Assembly (NCBI RefSeq): GCF_000392615.1
Contig: NZ_KB933398.1
Location: 1,000,391 to 1,064,390, forward strand
Reading direction: 5' to 3'
Source: Lysinibacillus sphaericus OT4b.31
Lineage (GTDB): Bacteria; Bacillota; Bacilli; Bacillales_A; Planococcaceae
Length of the DNA stretch: 64,000 nucleotides
Shown: one piece after another, positions 25,501 to 33,176 of the stretch
Position numbering within the stretch: the stretch's first letter is position 1
Layout of the letters: each line of letters begins with the position of its first letter
Made by a program: the position numbers and the translations under genes
Notes under the pieces: model-generated
Told to the model about the DNA's origin: nothing
What the model saw: only the letters and a program-made list of their open reading frames with translations
Database searches by the model: none

Positions 25501-27720
25501 GCGAAAATAACGTTTAATGATGCTACAAGTAAAAACCAAGAAACAGGATCAGGTGAACAGAATACTTTCAGTTTCAGTAGCTCAGATACCGACTTCCAAT
25601 TAACAAAAGGAAACGCAAAATTTAAAAAAATAGGTTTTAATCCATCAACAGGTGAAAAACATGCACTTGCTGGCGTAGAGTTTGAATTAACCAAAAAAGT
25701 TGGAAGTAATGTATATGTTATTGCTAAAGCTACTTCTGGTGTTGATGGTTACTTTGAATTCAATTCCATTAATTACGGCACATACTATGTGAGAGAGGTT
25801 GCGGCACCTGATGGTTATTCGAAAATGGACGATCAATTATTTAAATTAGATGCAACTACTGACACCATTTTAGTACCAGATAAAGGAACTGAAGTAGAAA
25901 ATGTTAAAGTTGTTAATTCTGGAGAGATGTGTCCAAACTTTACACTAACTATCAAAGATATTGATGGTGAGCTTGTTGTTAATAAAGAAATCACATTACA
26001 AGATGATAAGGGCAATGTGAAATTTACAGGTACAACAATTAGCGAGGGGAAAGTAATTATCCCACGTGAAGGTTCTAAGGCAGTTAAAGCAGGTTCATAT
26101 AAAGTATTTGATGGTACTGAAGAACTTGGAAATGTGACTGTGAAATACGGTAAAAATGAATGCCATGCTGAATTACAGCCTACTAATTCATGCACACAAT
26201 TCACAATTACATTAAAAGACAAGGATGATAATCTACGTGTAAATGTAGCAGTGACATTAAAGGATAAGGCAGGAAATGAGATTATCTCAACAACAACTGA
26301 CGAGAACGGAAAATTTAAAGTTCTACCAAATATTCCATCAGGAAAGTACGATCTTTATGAAGGCAAACAATTCCTTAGCGAAGTAGTAGTTAGTTATAAA
26401 AATGGTTGTGAAACAGAAGTAAAACAAGCACCTACATGCCCTGTATTTACATTAACTGTGAATGATGTAGATGGTAAACCACGTGAAGGTGTGACTGTTA
26501 CAATTAAAAATGTAGATACGAATACTAATATTACACAAACTATCAACCCTACTGATAAAGAGGGAAAAGTGAAAATTACTAATCTGGAACCAGGAAAATA
26601 TGTGGTCTATGATGGGGCAAAAGAAGTTGGAGAGTTTACAGTAACTACAGATTGTGAAGCAACAGTCCAACCAGTGCCAGCATGTCCACAATTTACATTA
26701 ACGGTGAAACATGAAAATGGTAATGTACGCGCTAACGTTAACAATATAACAATAAAAGATAAAACGGGCGCAACTATTGCTACAAACAAAACGACAAATG
26801 AATTAGGTCAAATTAATATTCCTTCTACAGATATTCCATCTGGTGAGTACAATGTATATCAAGGTGAATTATTCATTGGCCAAATAACAGTTCAGTATTC
26901 AGTAAATTGTGAGGCAGAAGTAGTAGCAGCACCTACATGTCCATCATTTACATTAACAGTGCAAACTGAATTTGGAACACCACTTGCGAATGCAAAGATA
27001 ACAATAAAAGACGCAGCTAGTAACAGTATTAAAGATGCAGACAACAATGAAATTCTAACAACTAGTGTAGCAGGAACAATTGTCTTACCAAACAAAGCCA
27101 TTAAACAAGGTACGTACTATGTATATGAGGGAAGTCGTTTAATTGGCTCGTTTACAGTAAAAGATACATGTTCAGCACTAGTAAAACCTACATCAACAGG
27201 TGGTGGTTGGACGCCAGACCCAGAAAAGCCAGTAGATCCAAGCAAACCAACACCAGATCCGGAGAAGCCAGTAGATCCAAGTAAGCCAACACCAGATCCG
27301 GAGCAACCAGTAGATCCAGAAAAGCCAACACCGGAATCGGAGAAACCAGTTGACCCAGAAAAGCCAGTGACACCTGGAAAACCAGAAACGTCTAAACCAT
27401 CTGTACAAGATGTCATTGACCAAGGGAAAAACTTACCGCCATATAATCCTTCTACGGCAACTAAAGACACGTTAGATGAGTATAAGGATTTCCTCAATAA
27501 ATTTAATAATTTACCTAAAGAGGAACAGGCAGTAGTAGCACAGTCTCTTGATATTGACAAGATCAAAGCGGCTGCTAAACAATTGGAAGCGCAATTAAAT
27601 ACGAAAGGCAAGCTTCCACAAACAGATGGAGCAGATCAAAAAGTCCTAACACTAATTGGTTTACTTCTCGTTTTAGGTGCAGTGTTCTTCTTGCGTCGTC
27701 GCACTGCTGGAATGAAATAA
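22585..27720 (+). CDS. Giant sortase-anchored surface adhesin (1711 residues)
   Basis: A cell-wall-anchored MSCRAMM-like protein. Residues 1-27 are a signal peptide; 28-110 are Thr/Pro/Glu-rich. From about 140 to 1000 there are at least five repeats of an adhesin beta-sandwich, each with an ITWEVxVN...LTDT-type motif, as in collagen-binding (CnaA/SpaA-pilin) domains. One prealbumin-like Cna-B/SpaA domain follows (about 1010-1100, YGTYYVREVAAPDGY). Five tandem repeats of 82-87 residues (about 1116-1530) each begin CPxFTLTV and carry a second Cys, which is unusual for Gram-positive surface proteins. Then come PDPEKPVDPSKPT repeats, a linker, LPQTD at 1677-1681, a hydrophobic helix and RRRTAGMK. 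Start ATG follows AAGGAGAG. Ligand unknown. Confidence 0.9.
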   Translation: MKKINLAIITMLLVFQTVLSPISVFAEELNPPATTDLVPEETATPESGAPTPTTGGTSTSEGTVEEEVTGEQTPGQPDGSTSIDSETNGNGEATTEGEDTVTEENDPTTEGAAKDAILPNPPDVPAILNAGVPQEIPVSAVDFEMLINGEMVTAPSYDKELQQGQTATITFTFTANLENTHAAGDYFTFDLPASIIDYQKNFQGFKSAGPNNPAFSYTTVGQTVTVKLDETITDPNLIGSDVKLIATFESGFNLYDDSLEQEVVIPDGKGGEETVTITFLPSTSNQKISKESKGVKSVNGERIIDWEVWVNRAGKDLNGATLTDNTSVSNSAMHEVILGSVQVTQYEIGLNGYKEDTANPTYLENANFADISLNGKYAYKVNYQTKVIETNPEGEKSFNNTVTLNNGSDSETSDVATQKIKYGDALKKSLVSGDNYKSSWEIKYNYNEVKIDNPVIVDTLPGAHKIDTDTILVYKVQVDEYGNEIGTPIEFSNYSVNKISDGFELKFDDSVTEAYKIKYDAYYTKDFYTGTGESLTNTVTNGTITKTAPHTMTENILRKSRSINFDTKEITWTITVKADNKAINGLKIADTFETANKKGKHTLVGGVHDITINNMTGHTIALIDEHDLSKGFTLTDGTIAKGQTATITYKTSFAIADDGSVVDGGYGNTATAKWTSDETYEITKEADYTPATTTQNNGSKSGEFNYLDQEFTWEVKVNINKKDINGALLTDVLGDGHEINDTSFTVYHYTLTTGDDNAGTRGDILDSSKYDLTVAQDKKGYTLRFKGLDAATNNNVYLIEYKTKDSNHIVGIESNNANEKGDTYTNTAKFKTLGETKTYELTASVKVDVANDLLSKNITSSGNNSNQTITWKIDVNKSHSTLKNVVLTDTPSGNLMLIPDSIQIRPYVVNATGISEGASSTWKNPSEFGVTVDYDKVTGGFSLNFGDLTKKGYQVQYKTIGLGQNGQAFSNSAKITFNDATSKNQETGSGEQNTFSFSSSDTDFQLTKGNAKFKKIGFNPSTGEKHALAGVEFELTKKVGSNVYVIAKATSGVDGYFEFNSINYGTYYVREVAAPDGYSKMDDQLFKLDATTDTILVPDKGTEVENVKVVNSGEMCPNFTLTIKDIDGELVVNKEITLQDDKGNVKFTGTTISEGKVIIPREGSKAVKAGSYKVFDGTEELGNVTVKYGKNECHAELQPTNSCTQFTITLKDKDDNLRVNVAVTLKDKAGNEIISTTTDENGKFKVLPNIPSGKYDLYEGKQFLSEVVVSYKNGCETEVKQAPTCPVFTLTVNDVDGKPREGVTVTIKNVDTNTNITQTINPTDKEGKVKITNLEPGKYVVYDGAKEVGEFTVTTDCEATVQPVPACPQFTLTVKHENGNVRANVNNITIKDKTGATIATNKTTNELGQINIPSTDIPSGEYNVYQGELFIGQITVQYSVNCEAEVVAAPTCPSFTLTVQTEFGTPLANAKITIKDAASNSIKDADNNEILTTSVAGTIVLPNKAIKQGTYYVYEGSRLIGSFTVKDTCSALVKPTSTGGGWTPDPEKPVDPSKPTPDPEKPVDPSKPTPDPEQPVDPEKPTPESEKPVDPEKPVTPGKPETSKPSVQDVIDQGKNLPPYNPSTATKDTLDEYKDFLNKFNNLPKEEQAVVAQSLDIDKIKAAAKQLEAQLNTKGKLPQTDGADQKVLTLIGLLLVLGAVFFLRRRTAGMK
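27217..27372 (+). repeat. In-frame Pro-rich wall-spanning repeats
   Basis: A direct DNA repeat of about 39 nt encodes P-D-P-E-K-P-V-D-P-S-K-P-T and variants, four to five times, just before the cell-wall anchor. Such stretches usually span peptidoglycan and vary in copy number by slippage. Confidence 0.85.
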
Positions 27721-27731
27721 TTCTGCATAAG

Positions 27732-27764
27732 AAACCCCAAGATTTTACAGTCTTGGGGTTTTTT
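27732..27764. terminator. Bidirectional terminator between adhesin and sortase
   Basis: AAACCCCAAGA pairs with TCTTGGGGTTT around TTTTACAG, with T run and A run flanks. Confidence 0.9.
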
Positions 27765-27790
27765 CTATAGGTATTGTTAGATTATTGTCA

Positions 27791-28459
27791 TTAGAACGAC
27801 TCTGATAGTTTTGACGATGCTTCGTCGAAAGGATATTGCTCTATATAGTCGGCTTGAACTGCAAGTCGTTTTGTACCATTATCAGCACATGTAATGAGAG
27901 TCAAAATAGTTTTATCAGGAATATCATCAATAACGAAAACATCTGTAGCTGAGATGATTTCCTTTGTAGTTAATTTATATTCATAAACATTCGTTAAATC
28001 TGATAAATAAATCGTATCGCCGACTTTAGCATTGTACAATGGGCTGAATAAAATATCCTTTTCTTCAAAGTAATGGCCTGCTAATGCATAGTTCCCTTTT
28101 CCGAGCTTTTGATTAGGCTTCATAGTTCCTGCGCCAACAGCAAGTGAGACATTACCAACACCTTTGACGATAGGCAGTTGCATTCCAACACTTGGTACAG
28201 CAATACTACCAATGACAGGCATTTTATCTAACTTCGTTTGAGCCTTTAAAACCTCACCAATGGAAAGAGATTGCACCGCTTCAAATTCAAAATCTGCAGT
28301 TGCATTTTTGTTTTCTTCAATATCTTCAGTGCTGTAATCAGTTGTAGTTAATTGTTCGCTCAAATGAGCAATAATAGCATTTTGTATAGGATTAATAAAT
28401 ATCAGTAGAAGGCCGATGATTAGCATACAAATCAGGAGTGTCAGTTTAAGTTTCTTCAT
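27791..28459 (-). CDS. Sortase (class A-like)
   Basis: A 222-residue membrane-anchored transpeptidase: one N-terminal helix (about residues 4-24) and an extracytoplasmic sortase fold. The catalytic His is in YALAGHYF (about 131), the Cys in LTLITCADN (about 191) and the Arg in TKRLAVQADY (about 199). The TLITC signature fits class A or E/D-like enzymes. It converges on the adhesin gene, so LPQTD-bearing proteins such as that one are its probable substrates (inference from position). ATG 28459 is 11 nt after TTGGAGG. Confidence 0.9.
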   Translation of the reverse strand: MKKLKLTLLICMLIIGLLLIFINPIQNAIIAHLSEQLTTTDYSTEDIEENKNATADFEFEAVQSLSIGEVLKAQTKLDKMPVIGSIAVPSVGMQLPIVKGVGNVSLAVGAGTMKPNQKLGKGNYALAGHYFEEKDILFSPLYNAKVGDTIYLSDLTNVYEYKLTTKEIISATDVFVIDDIPDKTILTLITCADNGTKRLAVQADYIEQYPFDEASSKLSESF

Positions 28460-28506
28460 TAAAATGGTCACCTCCAAGTGTGTTTTATGTAATGAAGAGC
28501 AAACAC

Positions 28507-28588
28507 CGCTGATAGGTCTAAGGAAAGCGCCAATAAGAGTATAACTTCGCTGATAGAACCTAACTTTGCGCTGACAGTCTTCAGTGGA
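28507..28588. repeat. 21-nt-period array, copy D (degenerate)
   Basis: Four units start CGCTGATAG (28507), CGCCAATAA (28528), CGCTGATAG (28548) and CGCTGACAG (28569), with spacings of 21, 20 and 21 nt. It lies between the sortase and the tautomerase genes. Confidence 0.75.
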
Positions 28589-28634
28589 TTTTAAAAAAGG
28601 AAAGCGCGTTAAGTTGCTCTACCCGTATCACTTA

Positions 28635-28820
28635 TTATTTATCGCTAAAGCGAACGCCTGCAACGCCAATATGGTTTTTAGACATTTCTTCGATGAAAAC
28701 TGTCACGGTTTCAGCAGGTGCGTTGACTGTGCGAGAAACGGCTTCTGTTACTTCCTTTACTAGGGCGCGTTTTTGTTCGTCTGTACGACCTTCAATCATT
28801 TTCACTGTTACGTATGGCAT
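28635..28820 (-). CDS. 4-oxalocrotonate tautomerase family protein
   Basis: A 61-residue subunit of the 4-OT superfamily. After Met removal the catalytic Pro1 is exposed (MPYVTVKMIEGRTDEQK), and Arg11/Arg38-type positions are occupied (GRT; a conserved VFIEEMSKNHIGVAG follows). It keto-enolises small dicarbonyl acids; the physiological substrate of the B. subtilis homologue YwhB is unclear. Good GGAGG site upstream. Confidence 0.9.
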   Translation of the reverse strand: MPYVTVKMIEGRTDEQKRALVKEVTEAVSRTVNAPAETVTVFIEEMSKNHIGVAGVRFSDK

Positions 28821-28895
28821 AATATTGCCTCCTTTATGGAATTATGTTGTATAGTTAGTTTATAAGGAAATATAAACTTCTTACTTAGTGTTTAG

Positions 28896-28985
28896 GCATT
28901 CGCGTGACAAGTAAAAGTCGCTTTAATCAAGGTTTCCGATATACCTCGGATGGCGTGGCGACGTCAGGAAAGTGCGCGAATATGC
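28896..28985. ncRNA. Candidate structured RNA between tautomerase and ywhD
   Basis: Three nested complementary pairs occur in about 90 nt: GCATTCGCG (28896-28904) with CGCGAATATGC (28975-28985, 2-nt bulge); GTCGC (28917-28921) with GCGAC (28958-28962); and TCCG (28935-28938) with CGGA (28947-28950). The segment is richer in GC than its surroundings and lies just before ywhD. No known Rfam class is recognised by eye. Confidence 0.45.
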
Positions 28986-29021
28986 TTTCCTTTATAATAG
29001 CAGAATGGAGGAAATTAAAGT

Positions 29022-29537
29022 ATGGCAAATGAAGAAAAACCAAAACCAAAAATGGGTTTTACTATTATAAAAAATGACCCAACGGATGGCCATAAAGGCT
29101 TTGGTGTCGGCTCGCTTTCACTGGAAAACGTGTCACCAGTCATTATTGACATAGAAGAGGGTAGAGCATCGGTTGAAATTGGTGCTATGCATGCACGTAG
29201 TGATGTAGAACGAGGTATTAAATTTACGACTGATCGTGCCGATTCTGAGGGTGGAAAGCCATACTGGTTAGTATGGGTGACAATTGATCATAAACAGGAT
29301 GGACCTTACTATGCGGGAGTGACAGCCTGTGAAATGGTGGTAAATCGAGAAAAACGTCGTGGATATAAAATTTTAGCTGATCACGTTAACAAAATGGATA
29401 AGTCAATGAAGCGTCATATACTGGTAGAACATATGGATGCGCCTTCTAAAAAAATACTTGCTTCTTTCCTTGAAGAGCTCAATCCAGAGCTTTGGACACG
29501 TAGTGAGGAGCAATTACGTCAAGACTTATTTGTATAA
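29022..29537 (+). CDS. ywhD: YwhD family protein
   Basis: A 171-residue soluble protein matching the YwhD family almost end to end: KMGFTIIKNDPTDGHKGFGV at the start, EIGAMHARSDVERGIKF in the middle and LEELNPELW near the end. The family is conserved in bacilli beside pbpG and has no assigned activity. ATG follows ATGGAGG. Confidence 0.92.
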   Translation: MANEEKPKPKMGFTIIKNDPTDGHKGFGVGSLSLENVSPVIIDIEEGRASVEIGAMHARSDVERGIKFTTDRADSEGGKPYWLVWVTIDHKQDGPYYAGVTACEMVVNREKRRGYKILADHVNKMDKSMKRHILVEHMDAPSKKILASFLEELNPELWTRSEEQLRQDLFV

Positions 29538-29659
29538 ACAACCTGCAATGATTGAACAATCTGTGACATTTTACGATCGCTTTCGATATAAGGTTGAAAG
29601 TGGTTGTGAAAAAAAGTACACTTGATGCAGAGCTTACATTTTAGTAAGCTAGGACACTT

Positions 29660-29743
29660 GGTCTCGCGAATTGAGATGAGCGCTATGCGGCATTTGAACA
29701 ACCCAAGCCGAATGCCCCATGATTCTCATCCTTTCCGCTGACC
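29660..29743. ncRNA. Candidate structured RNA upstream of a terminator
   Basis: Nested pairs GGTC/GACC (29660, 29740), GATGAG/CTCATC (29675-29680, 29725-29730) and GGCATT/AATGCC (29689-29694, 29711-29716) form a long hairpin about 84 nt in size. A separate stem AGCTTAC/GTAAGCT precedes it near 29632-29649. It ends 10 nt before a terminator, so a small RNA ending there is possible. No gene lies in 29538-29882. Confidence 0.4.
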
Positions 29744-29752
29744 ATAAAACAA

Positions 29753-29806
29753 GAAAAGCTTTCTGTTCCCACGGACACGTCTCCGGGGAAGAGAAAGCTT
29801 TTTTTT
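29753..29806. terminator. Terminator between ywhD and pbpG
   Basis: AAAAGCTTTCT and AGAAAGCTTTT plus an inner TTCCC/GGGGAA pairing, followed by eight Ts. Suited to both converging genes. Confidence 0.85.
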
Positions 29807-29882
29807 ATTTATAATTTTTGTCGAGAGCGTTCACTAATTATAACGTGTCTTACCCATAAAAAGTTCCTTGTGCCTTGCATTT

Positions 29883-31943
29883 TTATCCTTGTCCTTTAAA
29901 AATGGAGAACGGTAGCATATTCCAAAACTCTCCCCATGTATTGCTATCGAGAATATCGAAGTTCGTACACTTTTCTGTCGGAACATCTTGAGTATTGAGA
30001 TAAACGAGACGTTGTTTTGGACAGGCATCTGTTGCCAGTTTACCTGTTTCAATATCGATTACGACACCTTTAACATCCTTTGGTTTTGAGAAATCTACAT
30101 TTTTAGTGCCTTTGTTGACATTTTCCATGAAGTCTATCCATATTTGCTTTGTAGCAGCCATGTCTTCTTTTGCAGATAGGTTTTTGCCCTGATCATAGCC
30201 GTTCCAAACGCCAGCTGTTAAATTCGGGGTATAGCCGATTAGCCACTGATCACTATTGGTAGAACCTGACTTTGCAGCATACGTATGTGTCATACGAGAG
30301 CGGATCGCAATCCCTGTAGCAGGCGAATAATCACTAAACACTGGATCGAAAATACCTGTCATCATTTCAGTTAGAACATAGGCATCTTCTTTGGAAATTA
30401 CTGTCTCTGCTTTTTTGTCGACTTCTTTATTTTCGTAGATAATATCACCATTAGCATTTTTAATGGAAATAATGGTTGTCGGTAACGTTTTTTGACCTTG
30501 AGACGCTAGAATATTATAAGCATTAGCCATCTCATATAACGTTGTTTCAACGGTCCCAAGAGCAAGCGATAAATTGTCTTTAGCACCAATACTCACACTA
30601 AAACGGTTTGCCATATCATGGAAGTTTTTGAATCCGATATCTTCTAGTGTCTTGACCGCATAGATGTTATCGGAAATCGCTATGGCTTGTGCCATCGTCA
30701 TATCATGCTCTGCAAATTCACCGTTCACGTTTTTAGGTGCGTAGGTTGCACGGCCATTATCATAGGTGAAAGTTGTTTGTCCAACATCTAAGAAAGTCAG
30801 TGGTGTATAGCCATTTTCTAAAGCAGCGGCATACAAAATTGGTTTAATAGTTGAGCCTGGCTGCCTTTTTGCTTGTGTGACCCGGTTAAAGGAACTTGTT
30901 GCATAATCCCGACCACCGACGAGCGCTGTGACAGCACCTGTTTTAGATTCCATACTGACGAATGCGGCTTGTAAGTCGTTAGCAGGCATATTACTAGCAA
31001 CTGCTTCTTCAGCTGCCTTTTGGTGTCCTTGGTTGAGCGTTGTTTGAATGGTCCAGCCACCTTCACTGATGTCTAGATTTTTTGTTTTCAGGATTTCACT
31101 AGCTTCTTGCCAAGCAACGTCTAAGAAATAGGGCGCGATGGACTTAGAAGCTACCCACATTTCATTTTTTAAGACCAGTTGTTCATCTTCAGCACGTGTC
31201 TTTTCGGCTTGGGTAATGGCACCTTGATCGGCCATAAGTTTTAAAATAACATGTTGACGATTGGTCGCCTTTTCAAGATTGGCGATGGGCGAGTAAATAC
31301 TTGGTCCTTTGGGGACACCTGCTAACATAGAGGCTTCAGCTAGCGTCAAATCACTAGCAGACTTCCCGTAGTAATACCTACTAGCTGCTTCTACACCATA
31401 CATGCCATGTCCATAGTACACTGTGTTTAAATAGCCCTCTAAAATTTCATCCTTGTCATAAAAAACTTCTAATCTATAAGCATATATTGCCTCATTTGCT
31501 TTCCGTGTCCATGACTTCTCATGGGATAAATACAGATTTCGAGCGTACTGTTGGGTGATTGTACTTGCACCCTGTACTTTACTACCTGCTTTAATATCAA
31601 CTAAAATCGCGCCAGCAATACGGGAAAAGTCAAAGCCGTTATGCTTATAAAAATCTTTATCTTCAACGGCAACGGCTGCTTTTACTAAATAGGGTGACAT
31701 CTCATCAAGATCGACCCAATAGCGACGCTCATTTTTAAAGTGATCCCCAATCTGGTTGTCGTTTTCGTCTAAAAATATTGAAGCTTTTGGTACGGTTAAT
31801 GGCGGTGCACCAGCCACTTGCACATAGACGCGTAACGCTATGAATGCTACTACAATTGCAGATGCAAAGGCGACAAAAAGTGTAAATGCTTTGCGTGTAC
31901 GTTTCACACGCTTTTGCTTACGTTGATAACTTTTTCTTTTCAT
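29883..31943 (-). CDS. pbpG: Class A penicillin-binding protein PbpG
   Basis: A 686-residue bifunctional peptidoglycan synthase. A basic cytoplasmic tail and one membrane helix (about residues 20-42) are followed by the glycosyltransferase domain, with EDKDFYKHNGFD (catalytic Glu), GASTITQQYARNLYL and the ASMLAGVPKGPS motif. The transpeptidase domain has SxxK in RQPGSTIKPI (about residue 364), SDN in AISDNIYAVK and KSG in AAKSGSTNSDQW. B. subtilis PbpG (YwhE) acts in spore peptidoglycan. Start ATG 31943 follows GAGGTGA. Neighbours ywhD and speB agree with B. subtilis, but speE, usually between, is missing. Confidence 0.93.
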   Translation of the reverse strand: MKRKSYQRKQKRVKRTRKAFTLFVAFASAIVVAFIALRVYVQVAGAPPLTVPKASIFLDENDNQIGDHFKNERRYWVDLDEMSPYLVKAAVAVEDKDFYKHNGFDFSRIAGAILVDIKAGSKVQGASTITQQYARNLYLSHEKSWTRKANEAIYAYRLEVFYDKDEILEGYLNTVYYGHGMYGVEAASRYYYGKSASDLTLAEASMLAGVPKGPSIYSPIANLEKATNRQHVILKLMADQGAITQAEKTRAEDEQLVLKNEMWVASKSIAPYFLDVAWQEASEILKTKNLDISEGGWTIQTTLNQGHQKAAEEAVASNMPANDLQAAFVSMESKTGAVTALVGGRDYATSSFNRVTQAKRQPGSTIKPILYAAALENGYTPLTFLDVGQTTFTYDNGRATYAPKNVNGEFAEHDMTMAQAIAISDNIYAVKTLEDIGFKNFHDMANRFSVSIGAKDNLSLALGTVETTLYEMANAYNILASQGQKTLPTTIISIKNANGDIIYENKEVDKKAETVISKEDAYVLTEMMTGIFDPVFSDYSPATGIAIRSRMTHTYAAKSGSTNSDQWLIGYTPNLTAGVWNGYDQGKNLSAKEDMAATKQIWIDFMENVNKGTKNVDFSKPKDVKGVVIDIETGKLATDACPKQRLVYLNTQDVPTEKCTNFDILDSNTWGEFWNMLPFSIFKGQG

Positions 31944-32026
31944 CTGACTTCACCTCGTTTTCTCACAACTTAGCTTTAGTATGTGTCTGAACATTCTTAT
32001 TTAATCGAAATTATAAGCAAAAACTA

Positions 32027-32054
32027 TTGCACTTTATTCAAAAACATCTATACT
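32027..32054 (+). promoter_or_regulatory. Candidate speB promoter
   Basis: TTGCAC (32027-32032), 16 nt, TATACT (32049-32054). It leaves a leader of about 195 nt. Nothing else is recognised in the 312-nt pbpG-speB gap; an open frame across it lacks a ribosome site and family resemblance. Confidence 0.5.
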
Positions 32055-32255
32055 TTTTTTGTACTGTTTGAAATGATAGCATTCGACAAAAGTATCACAC
32101 TTTGTAGATTTTACTCGAATTTTGCTAGTCGTTCCAATAAAGTATACGAGGATGCGGGTATTGAGGTTTCATTACAAACCTGTAAGTCCATAAGTGAAGT
32201 TACGATAGTAGTGAATTTCAAAAAGTTAAGTTCAGATATTAATGGAGGGCTAGAA

Positions 32256-33128
32256 ATGAGATTTGATGAAGCTTATTCTGGAAATGTTTTTATAAAAAGT
32301 CATCCGACGTATGAGGATGCGCAGGCGGTTATTTATGGCATGCCGATGGATTGGACAGTTAGTTATCGCCCGGGCTCTCGCTTTGGCCCACAACGTATTC
32401 GTGAAGTATCCATTGGTCTGGAAGAATACAGTCCATATTTAGACCGGGAATTAGATGAAGTCAAGTATTTTGATGCAGGAGATATTCCACTACCATTTGG
32501 GAATGCACAACGTTCACTAGATGAAATTGAAAAATTCATAGTGAAATTATTAGAAGATGGCAAAATTCCTGTCGGCATGGGTGGCGAGCATTTAGTGTCA
32601 TGGCCGGTGATGAAGGCCGTTTCTGCAAAATACCAAGATTTAGCGATCATTCACTTTGATGCGCATACAGATTTACGTGTTGAATATGAGGGAGAACCAC
32701 TTTCTCACTCGACACCGATACGCAAAATTGCAGAGCATATCGGGCCAAAAAATGTGTATTCATTTGGTATTCGTTCAGGCATGAAGGAAGAATTTGATTG
32801 GGCAAAAGTAAACGGAATGCACATTTCGAAGTTTGAAGTGCTAGAGCCATTAAAAGAAGTATTACCAACACTAGCAGGCCGTAATGTATACGTTACAATT
32901 GATATAGATGTGCTAGATCCAGCGCATGCACCAGGTACGGGGACAGTGGATTGTGGCGGTATTACATCAAAAGAATTACTAGCGTCGATACATGCCATTG
33001 CAGCAAGTGGTGTGAATGTAGTAGGATTTGACCTAGTTGAAGTTGCCCCAATCTATGATTCGTCTGAAATGACAGCGAACACAGCCTCGAAATTGTTGAG
33101 AGAAATGATTCTAGGTTGGGTGAAATAG
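32256..33128 (+). CDS. speB: Agmatinase SpeB
   Basis: A 290-residue ureohydrolase that turns agmatine into putrescine and urea. Manganese-binding motifs are GGEHLVSW (about residue 110), HFDAHTDLR (about 133-141) and DIDVLDPAHAPGTGT (about 215-229). The ATG at 32256 follows ATGGAGG by 7 nt; a frame open to 31983 is not used. The last codons (LGWVK, stop TAG) lie in the 16-bp direct repeat that bounds the satellite, so the gene's 3' end is the insertion site and is restored by the element. Confidence 0.94.
   Translation: MRFDEAYSGNVFIKSHPTYEDAQAVIYGMPMDWTVSYRPGSRFGPQRIREVSIGLEEYSPYLDRELDEVKYFDAGDIPLPFGNAQRSLDEIEKFIVKLLEDGKIPVGMGGEHLVSWPVMKAVSAKYQDLAIIHFDAHTDLRVEYEGEPLSHSTPIRKIAEHIGPKNVYSFGIRSGMKEEFDWAKVNGMHISKFEVLEPLKEVLPTLAGRNVYVTIDIDVLDPAHAPGTGTVDCGGITSKELLASIHAIAASGVNVVGFDLVEVAPIYDSSEMTANTASKLLREMILGWVK
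33112..33127. repeat. Left attachment site
   Basis: TAGGTTGGGTGAAATA, identical to 48609-48624. Here it encodes the last residues (GWVK, stop) of speB. Similarity extends 4 nt leftward with one mismatch. Confidence 0.85.
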
Positions 33129-33176
33129 ATAGCGAAGTAGAAAGTCAGTAATAACAAGGGTTGAAGTGGGGGAGTG

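Noticed and set aside
27117..27611. Reverse-strand open frame over the Pro-rich repeats (GFSGSTGFSGSG-like)
   Set aside because: It is the complement of the PDPEKPVDP repeat; periodicity is inherited from the real gene.
31983..32255. Upstream extension of speB (91 residues)
   Set aside because: GGAGG and the family start point to 32256; the extra sequence is not ureohydrolase-like.
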